The position numbers and the translations under genes are program-made. Of a stretch of DNA of 64,000 bases, positions 13,186 through 25,700 are shown piece by piece. The notes below the pieces were generated by a model. It had not been told where the DNA came from and made no database searches. It worked only from the letters and a program-made list of their open reading frames with translations. Source of the DNA: Allacma fusca. Lineage: Eukaryota; Arthropoda; Collembola; Symphypleona; Sminthuridae. Positions within the stretch are counted from its first letter, which is position 1. Every line of letters starts with the position of its first letter. The stretch lies in assembly GCA_947179485.1 (NCBI GenBank), contig OX359246.1, forward strand, positions 55,779,632 to 55,843,631. Direction: 5' to 3'.

Positions 13186-14856
13186 ATGAAAAGCGAAGAC
13201 ATATGCTCATTTTGTAGAATTTCACAGGACAAACGGAAAATTTGGGAATATAAAACTTGTGCAAATTACGTGATATTGAAATTTGTAAATTCAAAAACAG
13301 AATTCTCTTAAGCCTTGTCCGCAGGAAATTCTTATACAACTTCGCGATGTTATCATTACAAAAGAGGCGGGGCTGATAAATTGAAGCTAGTAATTAACGT
13401 GTAGTATAGTGTGTGTATATACATATCCGAATGAATGAATCAAATAACCTTGTAAAAACCCGTGCCCGATGATTACAGTACTATGAAAGCTGAATAAATA
13501 CAATTATAAAAATATACTGATGACTGCTTGTATATTTTATATATCAATAGATTTTTCTTGTAATGTCATCCATTTGATTATCTTAGGCTAGTCAAGAAAC
13601 GTTTGCATTAATATCTAGATTTTCCTCCAATTGGTCGCTTTTTAGTTTATTTTTGTATAACGCAAAAGCGTCCCTTATTATATTATTTGAATAATCTTAA
13701 TAATTTAAATAATGTATTTAATGTAATTGCCTGATTCAAAAACTGACAATCATTATAATTACATATATAACCAGTGGAGTCTGGAGTCCACCCGTTCTAC
13801 GAACGAAGGTAGCAATAAGCCTAAATAGTGCTTCATTTTCATTAATTGATAAGAATTATGTAATTTATTTAAACAGTTTATAAGAAACGATATAGTGTTT
13901 TAATTTTTATCAAATCTAGAACAAAATTTGGCTGAAACTGGGAATAAGGATTTGCCTTGGGAAAATCCAATAATTTCCGCCATTATTCTCCAGAAGTAAT
14001 ATGTAGCAATTTGTATTGTTCCATTACAAATACCTTGATTTATTGCCAGATCCTTCCTTAAAAGCAATACAATAAAGCCGAATTTCAGAGTAAGCTTATG
14101 ATAGGAGAGGGCATTCGTAAAACACTGATGAGAAGGTTTAGGTTAGTCAATCGAAGGTGTTAACAAATTCAGAAATAGAGTCGAATACAGGCTAATGTGT
14201 CGTGCTGCTGAGTCGAAATGTGCTGAATCGCCACAATAGTGGAAGGGACATTCTGCATGTAGGTGACCGAGAACATTATTATTAAGCTTTTCAGGAGAAA
14301 GTCTGAACGAGGTGTTCATTCATTTAACTGAAGGAAAGCTATAAGGGAAGGCATTTTCTAAAACAATTTCCTTTGAAGGTTTCAATTTCATTATCCGATT
14401 GTGAGTCACCCTTACACACAGCAGTGCGTCGCATGGGTACAAAAATGCTGTACCTGGACCTGGACCCAATTTATGGGCACCTATTAAACAAATTTTCATC
14501 GACAAATTCCACGACCCTTATAGGCGTGGATATGCAACATCAAACTCGAACCCTTGGACAGGCTTTACAGAAGTCGCTTATTCTCATCAAAAGCCCATGG
14601 TTCCATTCTACAAACCGTAATAATAACCAAACTCCAATCCAATCCTCCCTCGAACACACAAGTCCCTTATTCTATAATCACATTCGCTCTCTTCTCAGGG
14701 CACAAGTAATTACAAACACCACCCCCATCCACTCCAAAATCGTGACACTTATCATCAACAACCCAACCAGAACACGCTGCGCTGCTTGTTGTTGCTGCGA
14801 AAATCATTGCAAAGTGTGGATTTCTTAGAGAGTAATGTTACTTGTAGCCAATTTTA
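13186..14856. other. GR 1 3' UTR and intergenic sequence
   Basis: It begins with the 3' UTR of GR 1 (motif GGACAAACGGAAAATTTGGGAAT shared with the paralogues; AATAAA at 13493). Then comes a block with TTGATTATCTT repeated after GR 2 and GR 3, the inverted 47-bp repeat (13896-13942) and a segment at 14285-14430 matching about 10810-10945. No supported gene. Confidence 0.55.
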
Positions 14857-15243
14857 TAGGGATTGATTTATGTCTAGTATGTAAATGTTTTTCAATTGAA
14901 TATAAGTGTGTTTTGAAAAGTCAAATGTAATGATATTTATGGAATATTAATATCATAATGGATTATTTTTCCGAAATGATCATGCCTATTGCAAATTCAA
15001 GTTGCACTAAGTAACTCAATAACTAAATAGCTCCGTTATCCAAATTGAAATCATGCTTGCGCTAAATTGGGTAAATACTAGAAACGTGTCCAGAAACGAA
15101 ACGTTATCCAGGGTCTTAGACATGATATAATATATGATAGAGTGTCACATTTTTCCTAGGTGACTTCTTCTGCATTAGACAAGCGTAGCATTGGGTTCCT
15201 AATTTAGAACTACAGAGTCCAACCAAACCTTCTCATTGTCATC
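14857..15243 (+). promoter_or_regulatory. conserved upstream block of GR 2
   Basis: Same block as before GR 1, very similar from ATTTATGTCTAG to the start codon, with small indels such as loss of the AAATAT after CTCCGT. Confidence 0.55.
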
Positions 15244-17769
15244 ATGAACCATTTGATAAGTGTATATGAAATGTTTGGGAAACTAACATTTTGCTTTCCG
15301 ACCAAATACTATTGTTGTTTCCAGATTGGTCACCACAAGTTAGGATCGAATTCGTATTTTATTTTCAATTTTATTCAATTCATTTTGTTTTTTGGAGCAG
15401 GCCTTGCCATGTTTGATACAGTGCACAGTAATTCTTTCGAAACACTCACTCAAAGCGACAAGTTATCTGAACACATATTGCAGGCATTAATATATTCCAC
15501 TTTTTCTCTCTCGGATTCATTAATTCGACTTACTATTATTTATTATAGATGTAGTGTACTTGAGCTCACTTTCTCACTGAAAATCCTTAGCAACAAATAC
15601 AGCCCAAATCTCTCAAGACACATGCTAGTTATTTTGTGCTTAACTTTATTCCTTTTAACTTGTCTCATCCATACTTGGGCTGAACTTACAATTCTTGACT
15701 CAAATCATGTCTACAATTCTGGTAATATAACGCTTACAATTTTACCTGCCAATGTAATCTTCTTACATTGGTATTTCTTTTTCTATGACACGTCCACATT
15801 CGTGGCCTTACTATTTGCTTACATTTTTATTGTATGCAATGGGCTAAGTATCTTAGGTATTTACCGCGTGTACATGGAGAAATTCAAGATGGAATTTATA
15901 AAACCAGAAACAGCATTTGAGAAAGACTATTTTGGTTCTCCCGCAAGGTATGAGAATTTTGTCCAAGACGCCGTTATTCTGAAACAATGCATCGATAAGT
16001 ACTCAAGAATAGCTGGAATATTCGCCTTGACACTTCTATACATATCAACTGTAAACGTCATTCGCTACTTGAACTTCTTGATCACACAGGATACACTGGA
16101 ATTTGTATCTAATTCGTTATTCTTTAATGCAAGTTGCTTTGTAGCCATTGGATTCTTATCAAGTTTTGGAAACTACTTTCAATGCATGGTATGTTTTAGT
16201 CCTGAAGGTGTCCTGATAAGTTATATTCTGATGATGTACTTTTCGCTTTATCAGCTTATATTGATTCTTGTTTTTGTTAGACTAAAACGTGGAAGGAAGA
16301 CTTGGTTGTTGCATATGTACAGCGCATTGTACTACAATCAGATCATGTATGTTTAGAGGAAATTAGAGAATAGAACTTTTATTAAGTACCTGTTGACAAT
16401 TTTTGAAACGGGAGCTACTTAACGAGCAAGCATGAAATTTAATGTCATTAAAGTATTCGTCTTTGTAGCAGATCCGTGAGCTTCTGTTATGGATTTCCAC
16501 TTGGGAGTGTAAACTGTCTCCATTGGACATGTTTGATCTGAACCACACTACAGTTCCTGCGGTAAGAATAAGTACAATACATGTGTACTAGCAGTAAGCC
16601 CTGTGCTTAGCAGGATCAGTTAAGGGCAGTTAGAGGGGAGGGGGTATGTGAGTCTACAAGCTTAGCTAAAGGGCACCCTAATCACGCATTGGCAATTCCT
16701 GTCTAAAAGTTCTTTACTTAAGCGCTTTTACATATACCACAATCGTAAAAGTATTCGATTCGAACGTACTGCGATGTACCTTCTCCATGCGATGCATGTT
16801 CTGACTACAGCATCTCCCGTGGGATATTTTAGTTCCGTGATCGCCGGTGGCCCGTAAATTTTTAGCCGTACCTGCCCGCCCCGAAATTAAAGTTCAATCA
16901 CAAAGCCCGGCCCGGCTGGTAAAAATTTTAAAAAGCCCGTAGCCCGTCATACCAAAATTAACTTATTTATTGAATAATAATTAACAAGGCAATTCAAAAC
17001 TTTAAAAGTACGCTCGATCAGGGTTGAAGAAGCACGGTTTTTAACCGCGATGAAAAGACCGTACTCGCCCGTGACCCGTCGAGCGTAATAATAGCCCGCA
17101 AATACCACCCAAGATGCTCTAGTTTTGACATAGACCAGCTTCTGCATGGAGTTCATATATTTGTGCTGATATCTGTTGTGCAAAATGTGAGGCCATATAG
17201 GTTCCGCGCAGAGTTTTGATGTAATCATGGCTTGGGTTAGGTTCGAATTTACCTTCAAATCGAAACTTTTGCATGGGACTGCATGTGCTTGTCCTGCTGA
17301 CATCTATTGTCCGTGGTGTGTGCCATATCAAACAGGTTTCGCGCAATTTTAATCTAACGTACACCAGTAGGAGTCCAGTAATATAGAGATTACGAAATGT
17401 TGGCTCACTATATAGATTTTGTGGTTTTTGCTAGTAATTGCCACTAACAGTTAAATTATTTTGAAATTTCGTTTTCTGTAAGTAAAAAGCAAAACAAGAC
17501 ATTCGAAAGCAACTGTAAAAGTACCTTGGCAGCTTTTTTTGTTACCGGTGTTTCATTTTAATAGAACCTTCTAATGATAGATTCCGCCCAAGAAATATTC
17601 CACATCGTGAAGCTAACTCAAAAAGTATACATCTACATATATGGATGCAAAAAATTATTTGACTGTTTTAAAAACTATTCATCAGGTAATTACCACCGTT
17701 ATAACATACTTCGTCCTTATATTTCAACTGAGGACATCAGAGAATATGTCCCAAAAGGAGTGCATCTAG
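15244..17769 (+). CDS. gustatory receptor, cluster member 2
   Basis: Exons 15244-16188, 16281-16346, 16472-16561 and 17686-17769 give 394 residues with no disabling change. It is the closest paralogue of member 1: they share, for example, FVQDAVILKQC, SRIAGIFALTLLYISTVNVIRYLNF and the last exon ITYFVLIFQLRTSEN. The family signature and topology are as in member 1. Intron 3 is swollen to about 1.1 kb by inserted repeats, including a hAT-like MITE at 16806-17121. AATAAA at 17940-17945. Exon 2 ends in His and differs slightly (AYVQRIVLQSDH). Confidence 0.87.
16806..17121. mobile_element. hAT-like MITE with GCCCG motifs, in GR 2 intron 3
   Basis: The left end TACAGCATCT and right end AGATGCTCTA form terminal inverted repeats. 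8-bp flanking repeats GTTCTGAC (16798-16805) and GTTTTGAC (17122-17129) differ at one base. The interior has scattered GCCCG/ACCCG motifs. 316 bp, non-coding. It is related to the partial copy at 55524. Confidence 0.72.
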
Positions 17770-17845
17770 ATGAAAAGAGATGGCATATGCCCATTGTGTA
17801 GAATGTGACAGGACAAACGGAAAATTTGGGAATCAAGAATGGGTG

Positions 17846-17881
17846 CGAATACTGTATGTACATATGTACATACAGTATTCG
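17846..17881. repeat. 36-bp perfect palindrome in GR 2 3' UTR
   Basis: Two exact 18-bp complementary arms meet without a loop around CATATG. It lies between the GR 2 stop codon and its poly(A) signal, so the transcript would carry a strong hairpin. It is absent from the other GR 3' UTRs. Confidence 0.88.
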
Positions 17882-18120
17882 AGCGAACGAATCAAGTAAC
17901 CTTGCAAACACCCATGTCCGCTGATTACTGTGAAAGCTGAATAAATACAATTATATAAAACACAATGATGTCTACTTGTACACTTTATTTGTCAATCGAT
18001 TTTTCTTGCAATGCCATCTATTTGATTATCTTGGGCTAACCAAGAAATGTTTTCATTTATATCGAGATTTTCCTTCAATTAGACGCTTTTGAATTTATGT
18101 TTGTCTAGCGCAAAAGTACT

Positions 18121-18205
18121 CATTAAAATAGTGTGTATATATGTACATATCCGAATGAACGAATCAGCGGTAACCTTGTAAAAACCCGTGCCCGAGGATT
18201 ACGGA
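18121..18205 (+). pseudogene. remnant of a GR 3' UTR
   Basis: GTGTGTATAT..CATATCCGAATGAA and CCTTGTAAAAACCCGTGCCCGA recur here as in the GR 1 3' UTR (13407-13470), about 180 bp beyond the GR 2 poly(A) signal. No GR exon accompanies it. Probably the scar of a deleted or rearranged tandem copy. Confidence 0.5.
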
Positions 18206-18601
18206 CGATGATTAGGGACGGGGAAATGGCCAGGTATTTGGTAAAAGCAATAAAGGAAATACGTTTTTGATCCTTAGAAACTATAGTAATAGTACACAGT
18301 ACTGACAGTAATAGAGTACGAGTACAGTCTGAACCGTGTTCGGAGAAAACTTTGCTGGGGATTTTTACGCCGAGATTTGTACGCCGCGAGTTATTTAGGA
18401 CCAGGTGAAGAAAATTCGTTCGGAGATTATTATGCTGCATTTTAAACTACATCCGGAAAAATCAGTTTGTCAAGGGTAGTATTTTCAGTTGAATATTTTG
18501 AGACACTGCCAGTACAAATTATGCTAATGAATTCTGAAATGCCAAGTGAGAAGTGAGAGAAAATTCCGCAGGAGAAAACGCGGAGTAATTATTATCTGTA
18601 A

Positions 18602-19150
18602 TGCCTGGTTTATAGTCCAGAAGATACATACATTTCCTTTTCATTTCACTTTATTTTCCCGGAAATTTTAATGACAGAATTATTTCGCACATTTATAGCT
18701 TGCGTCCTAACAATCGGGTCATAATATTCCAACATTTTTCTCCAAGATAACTATAAAGTCAAAGAGGAAATAATTTTCATAATGAGGAATTTAAATTGAA
18801 AGAATATAATAATGGCATCGTTCAATATTTAGTAGATCAAGTATTTAATTCTAATAATTCGGGTCATAACTAATTTAAATTCCACTCACTTTATAGTTTC
18901 ACAATTTAATTCTATTTTCAGTTTCCGAAAGGTTGAAACTGTTTCAACTTAAAGGCAAACGTAAAACTGAGGGAAAATGTTCATGTAAGTTTGGACTATT
19001 AATTGGGACAATTCGTGAAAATGCCGAAATGAAAGTGGCGTGAAACTCGAAGAAAAACATTTGCATGAATGCGACTATAAACATAGCCATTCGTGAAATT
19101 GCTAGAATTATCGAGTGAAGTGAAACAAATCATCGACTGTGAACAAGGCA
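18602..19150. mobile_element. possible PIF/Harbinger-like MITE
   Basis: The ends read TGCCTGGTTTATAGTCC and, on the other strand, TGCCTTGTTCACAGTCG, flanked by TAA (left) and TAG (right). A 3-bp TWA-type duplication fits PIF/Harbinger, here with one mismatch. About 549 bp, AT-rich, with several internal inverted segments and no coding capacity. Confidence 0.45.
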
Positions 19151-19232
19151 TAGCACATGAATTTTATTCTTATACTTTTTTTTTCAAAACAGTAGTCATA
19201 AAATGCACTTGGTAACATACAACCAAACGTAT

Positions 19233-19945
19233 TGTTACGTCCCAATTCGCACACCTGGAGAACGTGACAAGAGACGGAGGCTACGTGACAAAAGATCGCG
19301 TGATGTCACGTTAGCAGAAAATAAAAGACCACGTCCACAGATCTCAAAAGGGAAGATTTAACCTTTTTGAATCAATCAGCAATTCCACTCAGCAGTTTCT
19401 GAGAGAAGAACGAATAAAGAGTGGAATGCGAAATCCATTAACACCAATTCAATCTATTGTTATTACAAACAATAATTATGATGATTGTGTTGAAATGTAA
19501 TTATGTACATACTATGTAAATAGTCCTAGACTAAATCTTTAGATTAAGTCAAGCAAGAAGAGACAGAAGTTCTTGGGAGGCACCCGTATGGTTCGGATCA
19601 AAGCTCGCGACATAGATCCGTATCCATTACAGCCCCTGCCCAAGGCTTGAAGATTCACAGCCATGCGGAGAATTATATTGGGAAAAGATCCTTGAATCCC
19701 AATATAATTCAGGGAGACTTCCCATGGAAGAATTTCAACACAGAAGAATTATTTTAAGATCCTTTTATCATTTCAAGTTTATTTTATCTCTGATTTCAAT
19801 TAGAATAAATTAATACAAGATTATTATTCAGTATAAACTTATTTTTAGCCAACGATTATTTTATTATCATCAAAAATACTACACATCATTACTCGACTCG
19901 TTCCGAACTTGGGCACGAGATTTAACATCCAATAATCTCGTTACA
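19233..19945 (+). repeat. 5' LTR of the giant element
   Basis: 713 bp, starting TGTTACGTCCC and ending CTCGTTACA. I read it against the 3' LTR line by line and saw no difference. It contains a TATA-like ATAAAAG near 19321 and AATAAA at 19413-19418, which would place the R region close to the LTR start. Confidence 0.97.
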
Positions 19946-22411
19946 TGCTGTTTCTGCCAGGCCTCCAATTTTCGGGGAAAATTTGGAGGATCCCGAACCC
20001 TGGGATGAGTCCGAGTCAATAAAATCACAGAGATTTTTGAGACCAAATTCAAGACCGATGGTACTATACTATAGTACGGACTACACACAGTATGTACATA
20101 AGACCAGCCCACGCTTGAGTTTCAATAGACGAGACTTACAAGCTGGAGAATTTTGGAAATTTTCAACAAAATCCTGTGGACTTAAGAACTTTTTCACGGA
20201 TAAACTGGGTATACTCATAGAACTATAGAGTGCACCAGTCAATGGAATTTTCGAGACCATCCATGGATATTCTCGCGAGTACAATAGATGTTACTTACAT
20301 AGATCCAGTAAGCAGGATTCAGACTTAGATCATTTTGTGGTTCCTGAATTACAACTTTAAGGAATTATTCCACCCGGAATGAGATTTCTGATCAAGATTT
20401 CATCCCGAGTGCAGCTAAATGATGTCCATTTCCAACCGGAAATTCTGGAAGGAAGGCGTCAACAAAAGCTAAGTATCGAATTACAATATTTTTGGGATTA
20501 AAAATTTTTAGGTGCATAAAAATACAGGGTATACCGAAAATTTTGCGAGAAATATTTTAGTTTTGGAAGTCATGACCCAGACTTAGATTTTTTTTTCATA
20601 GGTTCAAATTTTCAAAAATTAAATAGGTAGTAACTCTTCTCAAACTATGACGTCATCTTTTCCTATCTTTTTAGAAATCGGAAGGGCCGAGGCAGTGAGC
20701 ACCGATATAAAGTGTTTGTGTGTATTGTATATTTTACTTTCCTTAGGCCGATCTTTGGATAAAGGAATAGTTCAGTGTCTCTCTTTATGTAAGGAAGAAT
20801 TAACAGACGGAATTGATAGTTTTTCCTGTGGCTTAGAAATAAAGTACGTTTTCTGAGTGAATTTTCGTGATGCGTTTAACGTGCGGAAATTTCTTTACAA
20901 CTCTTTACAAATTATTCTTCACTCAACAAGCGAAGGACTGCTGTTCGAGCATTTGGAACTTTTCCAAAATTTTAGTTAGGGTTTAGTGGCTGAAATCTAA
21001 ACTCAATAAGGACTCTATCATTTTTCTTTTACACTAAACTCTACTCGTATCGAGGTACTGATACGAGGTGATTCGCAAATCCATGTCGAAGTACTGACAT
21101 ATTAGGACTAAAATTTTACTGAATGAACCGAAGTACTGTGTTCAGGAGGCATTTGTTTATTCTTCGATTTTGAAAATTTATAATCCGAAGTACTGGATTC
21201 AATAAGGTTTTAGAATTTATTCCAAAGGTTTTCGTAGTTTTAGGGTTGGAAGGGCCGCATATGAGCGCCAACATTGTCGTGTTAATTCTAGCGTCTGGTA
21301 AGGTATCTCCAGTAGGAACGATTTTTCCTATAGGTAAAAATTAGAAGGAACAATGTTGTGATATAAAGGAATTTATTATAGCATATTTTTTAACAATTTT
21401 TATTGGATTATCGGATTTTCTGAAACGCCGACAGCAAGCAACAATACGCCTAGATCCTGTTAGAGGTAATTGTAGAGGCTACAAGTGAGCGCAGAATTTT
21501 AGGTTTTTGTTTTTGCCCGACCCTAGGCGAGTTGGTAACATAGTTCAATACCCGAAGGTTTGGAGGGCTAGGAAACTAGCTAGGATAACAGGGGCCGCGG
21601 ATCCAAGTCACGGAGACGCCTCTTTAAAACCATAACTAACCATGCTAGGTACGAATGGTATTTATGGGACTTTCATTTTTCTATATGTTCTTCTAACATA
21701 ACCGGTAATTGGTTATATAAGTTAGCCACCACGAAGGAACTCGCAGTAGTAGAAGTGAGTAGGCATAAGCAACCACGGAGCTGGTTTAGGGAAAACTTAT
21801 GACACCACTAATTAGTGACTTTAATTTTTGGGAGATCGCGTATGCTTATAGTCTTTGGTAAGAGCAGGCTTACTTCAAGGAATAGCTTAGGGTTTTAGAA
21901 CACAATTTTGTCTAAAGGACCTGACAAAATTGGAGCGGATACAGTCCTGATTGAAATAGAGAGATTTTATTTTAGGAGTATTAGGGACAATTTAGGCTAC
22001 ATCCAATCAAGTGACTGGAGAAGGTGTAGATAGAGTTTAAGGAGGAAAAGGACTTAGGATTAAATTAAAGTTTCAGCAAAGATAGGTTAAAGAAAGATAA
22101 TTTTAGAGCAGGTATATCCTTCGCTGGGTTATGCGTAGGGATACCACAACACGGTTTGAGTTCATGTAAAAGCTAGTAAAGACAGAATTTTTAGAAACCC
22201 TCTCAATTCTGAGAAAAACAAATTTTACAAAGGTACTACATTTTGCGCACCTCTCTCACCAACATCTTAGGGAAAGGCAAGCGCATACATTCCCAAATAC
22301 CATCACCAGGGAATAAAAAGCTAAATTTTTCCAAAACAACAGCTTAGGAAAATACAAGCTCATACTTTCAGCTTAGACCATCGGAAGCATTGAAAGTTTA
22401 TTTCAGAGGTC
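19946..22411 (+). other. long untranslated leader of the element
   Basis: About 2.5 kb between LTR and gag start, with only short ORFs. The most structured part is 21044-21199, four hairpins with a common loop. No standard tRNA-complementary PBS starting TGG is visible immediately after the LTR. Confidence 0.7.
21044..21199 (+). ncRNA. array of four hairpins with a shared GAAGTACT loop
   Basis: The hairpins lie at 21044-21067 (8-bp stem), 21083-21100 (5 bp), 21124-21144 (6 bp with one bulged base) and 21182-21199 (5 bp). Each is closed by C-G and has the 8-nt loop GAAGTACT (GAGGTACT in the first). The stem sequences differ completely while pairing is kept, so the RNA fold rather than the DNA sequence is preserved. 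The loop contains the self-complementary AGTACT (GTAC in the first). Position in a retroelement leader suggests genomic RNA dimerisation or packaging; that role is inference. Confidence 0.75.
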
Positions 22412-22723
22412 ATGCCCAACAAAGGTAAGAATGACCCCCAGGAGCGACATCCCAATACGCTCCAGGCTAGGACCAACACAAGATCAGCAGGTCCAGTCGC
22501 CGAAAATGAGGAGACTTTGGATGAATTAAATGCAAGAATACGGAGAGAACGAAGAGAAGAAAGAAGAAGGGAACGTGAGAATAGATCCAATACTCACGAT
22601 TCCGAACTTTCAACTCTACCATCTAAAAACTCCAGCAGTTTTTCCCAGTCCGTTATAGTTGGTGAAAATACCGACACTAGACCGCGTGGACATAATGGGA
22701 ATGAAGAGTCAATCCATCCATAG
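22412..22723 (+). CDS. gag N-terminal segment, ended by in-frame TAG
   Basis: 103 codons, charged and rich in Arg/Glu (a run of REERRRER type near residues 50-60). It is in the same frame as the next ORF, and only the TAG at 22721-22723 and 16 open codons separate them. The likely reading is that gag begins here and is interrupted by a nonsense change or read through. Nothing homologous is recognised. Confidence 0.55.
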   Translation: MPNKGKNDPQERHPNTLQARTNTRSAGPVAENEETLDELNARIRRERREERRRERENRSNTHDSELSTLPSKNSSSFSQSVIVGENTDTRPRGHNGNEESIHP

Positions 22724-22771
22724 GCAACATCCTCAACCCATGATGACCTAACAGACCGCGACCAGGTCATC

Positions 22772-25700
22772 ATGGAAGAAATTCATTCGGCAGAAAACGC
22801 AAAAGAAGAGGGAGATTCCGAAGAAGAAGTCCTAGGAGAATTCATGAAAAATGCTGCAGGAGAAGTAATTTTTGTTACTAGTCAAGCAGGTTCAATTATC
22901 AAGGAATTACTGTCACAAAATACTGAGGAAAGAGCAGGGTCTGCAAGTAGCCACGCCACGTCATCTTTTGAAATAGTGGCGGACAAAGATAGCCCAGCCA
23001 CTAGTTCAGATATGGAAAGGATTCCGGACAACATGGACAAGACTACAGACAGCAATGATGAGCTGGAAGAAGATACAAGGGAACTTACACCGGATGTCAT
23101 TCCACAAGATACATTGACAAATCCAGTCAATACTACGGAGAATGACTTACAGCGAGTAACAGAAAACATCCCATCTCCAGAGAGACCAGCTGGTCCAACA
23201 AACGAGACTACTCAACCTTTATCACCTGAGAAGACAAAATCGCCGAATGCACCAGCAACCCCACAAGAAGACATAGGGGATGAGCACACAAGCGAAATAA
23301 GTGCAGAAGATAACCAAGCAAGTGGTAGTAGTCCATATACGGAACAGCGAAGACCAAGCCTATGGGATGAAGTAGCACAAGCAGAATATTTTGCAGACAC
23401 CGGAAATCAAGTTCCAGTACCACCGACCGACCATAGCCAGCAAGCATCAGCTGTTGACCAGCATTCCAGCACCGACATTCCACCGGTAACAACCACGCAG
23501 ACTAGACGGAGAAGTCCAGACAGACTCGAAAATTTGGAAGCATTGACAGAATCGCAATTTATACTAACAGACCTTGGAACACACAATCTCGAAGCTTTTT
23601 CAGGTATAACAGACGGTGTTAATAATTCCGAAGAGACCGTAACGGAATTATACACAAATACCAGGATTTCGGAAACATCCCAACAACAACGAACCGAGCG
23701 TAGAGAGAGCGAAAACGCAATACGAGGACTAGCTGAAGAAGGACAATTTGAATTTGAAGCGGACATATCAGTCATACATGACATTTTGGCTAGAATTTCT
23801 GATTCAAGAAGGAATTCAAGGTCAAATTTTTTAGAAATCGAACGACTAGACGCCCAGTGGCTAAGGATACGACACATTACTGCCAACTCAAGACACATAG
23901 GAAGAGTGCAGTGGTCACACCTTTTCTTTAGGATTGCCCTTGGAATCTACGAAAGAGAAACTAATCGTAGACCAGGCGAACAAATAATAACCACCTTATG
24001 GGAAAGAGCTGAGGAACAAGCAAGAGACCTTGAACAAAACGTGGAAGTCTCAACGGATGTAATACAACATCTATTGGAAAGAAGATTTTTATCAATTCGC
24101 AGTAGGTCAGGAGTTACGGATGAACAGATATTTTTCAACGATAGAAGACCTTACATCACGGTAGTCAACCCCAGAAATCCAGACAGGGATTGGAGATCAC
24201 GACTTCGGAGACGAAGAAGGAATAGTCCTGAAGACGTACAGCAACCCGAACAATCAGAACGCCACGGTACACAAGGTACCGCAAACACAACCTTACAAAT
24301 CCCAATAACTGAAGAAAATTCAAGACCAGGATTTTTGAGACCAATCTATAGTAACTCACCTACAACAGGTCGCCAAATATTAACAGACCACGTGCGGCGA
24401 TATTTAGAGAGTCAACAACAATTGAGAGATTTAACGAGCAGAGGCTCACGTTTGGAACAAGATTTATCACATTTACCAAGGTTAAGACCCACTATCACCC
24501 AAAGGGAAATTACATCCACCAATCGTACTCCGACTATTTCAGAGGCTAGTAGTACAAGACCCTCACCTACTACTGGCACTCCAAGTAAAGCACCGGCAGT
24601 TACGCCACGCAAGAATATTTCGCAAGAAAGTCAACAGAATTCTCAGCCAAGTCCAGACACTCAACAACCGTCAACGTCAACTCAAGTGACATCTAGAATA
24701 CAACGGACTTTGGAAACAACTCCAGAACACCGACCAATAGTCAGACCTACCAATTTACAGACCAGATTAGCAACTCATCAAGAAGTAGAAACCCCGGATG
24801 AGACACAACCATCTACGGTTACAATAGGGACTTCACCAATCAGAACAGCTCGACAAGAAGCGGTAGAACGGGAAACCGTTCACGATCCATCTCATACTAT
24901 AATACCACAACAAGTCTACCAATCTCCAGGCGGACGAGTATACATACATCCACCTCTACACAATCTGCAAGCTGAAGAAAGAACCGTCACCTTCCCGGAA
25001 TTACAACGACTTGTGGAAGAAGGACGACGTACAAGAAGAAGGACTGGATCAGAAACCACCGTTAGAACAATACGCAGCTCGGATACGGGAACATATTTCC
25101 AAGCTCCTCCCAATTCCGAAGAGATCACTATCTATCAATCACCAAACGGATCAGTATTCAATAGCCCACCAACAGGCCGAAGAGGTATCTATAGGGTACT
25201 AACAAATGCGAGAGAATTATTACGAAGATTGTCTCGCGGGGATAGAACGCGAATACCCGGAGGGACGTTAGTCACCGAACCGGAAGAAGAGCAGCAACCA
25301 CCCGAGAACGAAACAGAAACACAGGTTGCACCGGTAAGTCAACCAATAACAATCCCAGCACCAACTAATATACCTCCAAATACCCAAAGTACCACAAGGG
25401 TAGTTACAGATTTAACTGGAGCCACCGCAAGACGACCAGTGCAAATATTTCCATCAACCAATTCGGATCACGAATTTCCAGGTAGTTCACCGAGACGACC
25501 AGGAGCGTCAAGAGTAAATTGGGCAAATTCACGAGTACAAGTTCGAATTGCACCAGACGGAACTATTCACGCACCATCATCTCTAAGCGTTCGACCAGAC
25601 TTTGAGGAACGGTCAGTTACAACCCGAGAATTTATCAACCTCTCAAGAAATCACCAGAGGTTAGTAGATGAACAAAGACGAGCAGCTATAGATGCAATTT

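Noticed and set aside
14373-14828. 151-codon plus-strand ORF between GR 1 and GR 2
   Set aside because: Its first part overlaps a block duplicated upstream of GR 1, and the protein has no domain-like pattern; likely a chance frame.
19946-20000. tRNA primer-binding site after the 5' LTR
   Set aside because: No TGG-start complementary to a tRNA 3' end adjoins the LTR. TGGAGGATCCCGAACCC at about 19984 is too far away and does not fit tRNA arm lengths. Self-priming or an internal tRNA site is untested.
20647-20856. 69-codon ORF in the retroelement leader
   Set aside because: Short, Cys/Leu-rich and without a recognisable feature; could be a leader uORF but there is no support.
21044-21199. Spaced GAAGTACT repeats as a CRISPR-like array
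   Set aside because: The repeat is only 8 nt, the spacing is irregular and the flanks pair with each other; it is a hairpin array in a eukaryotic element.
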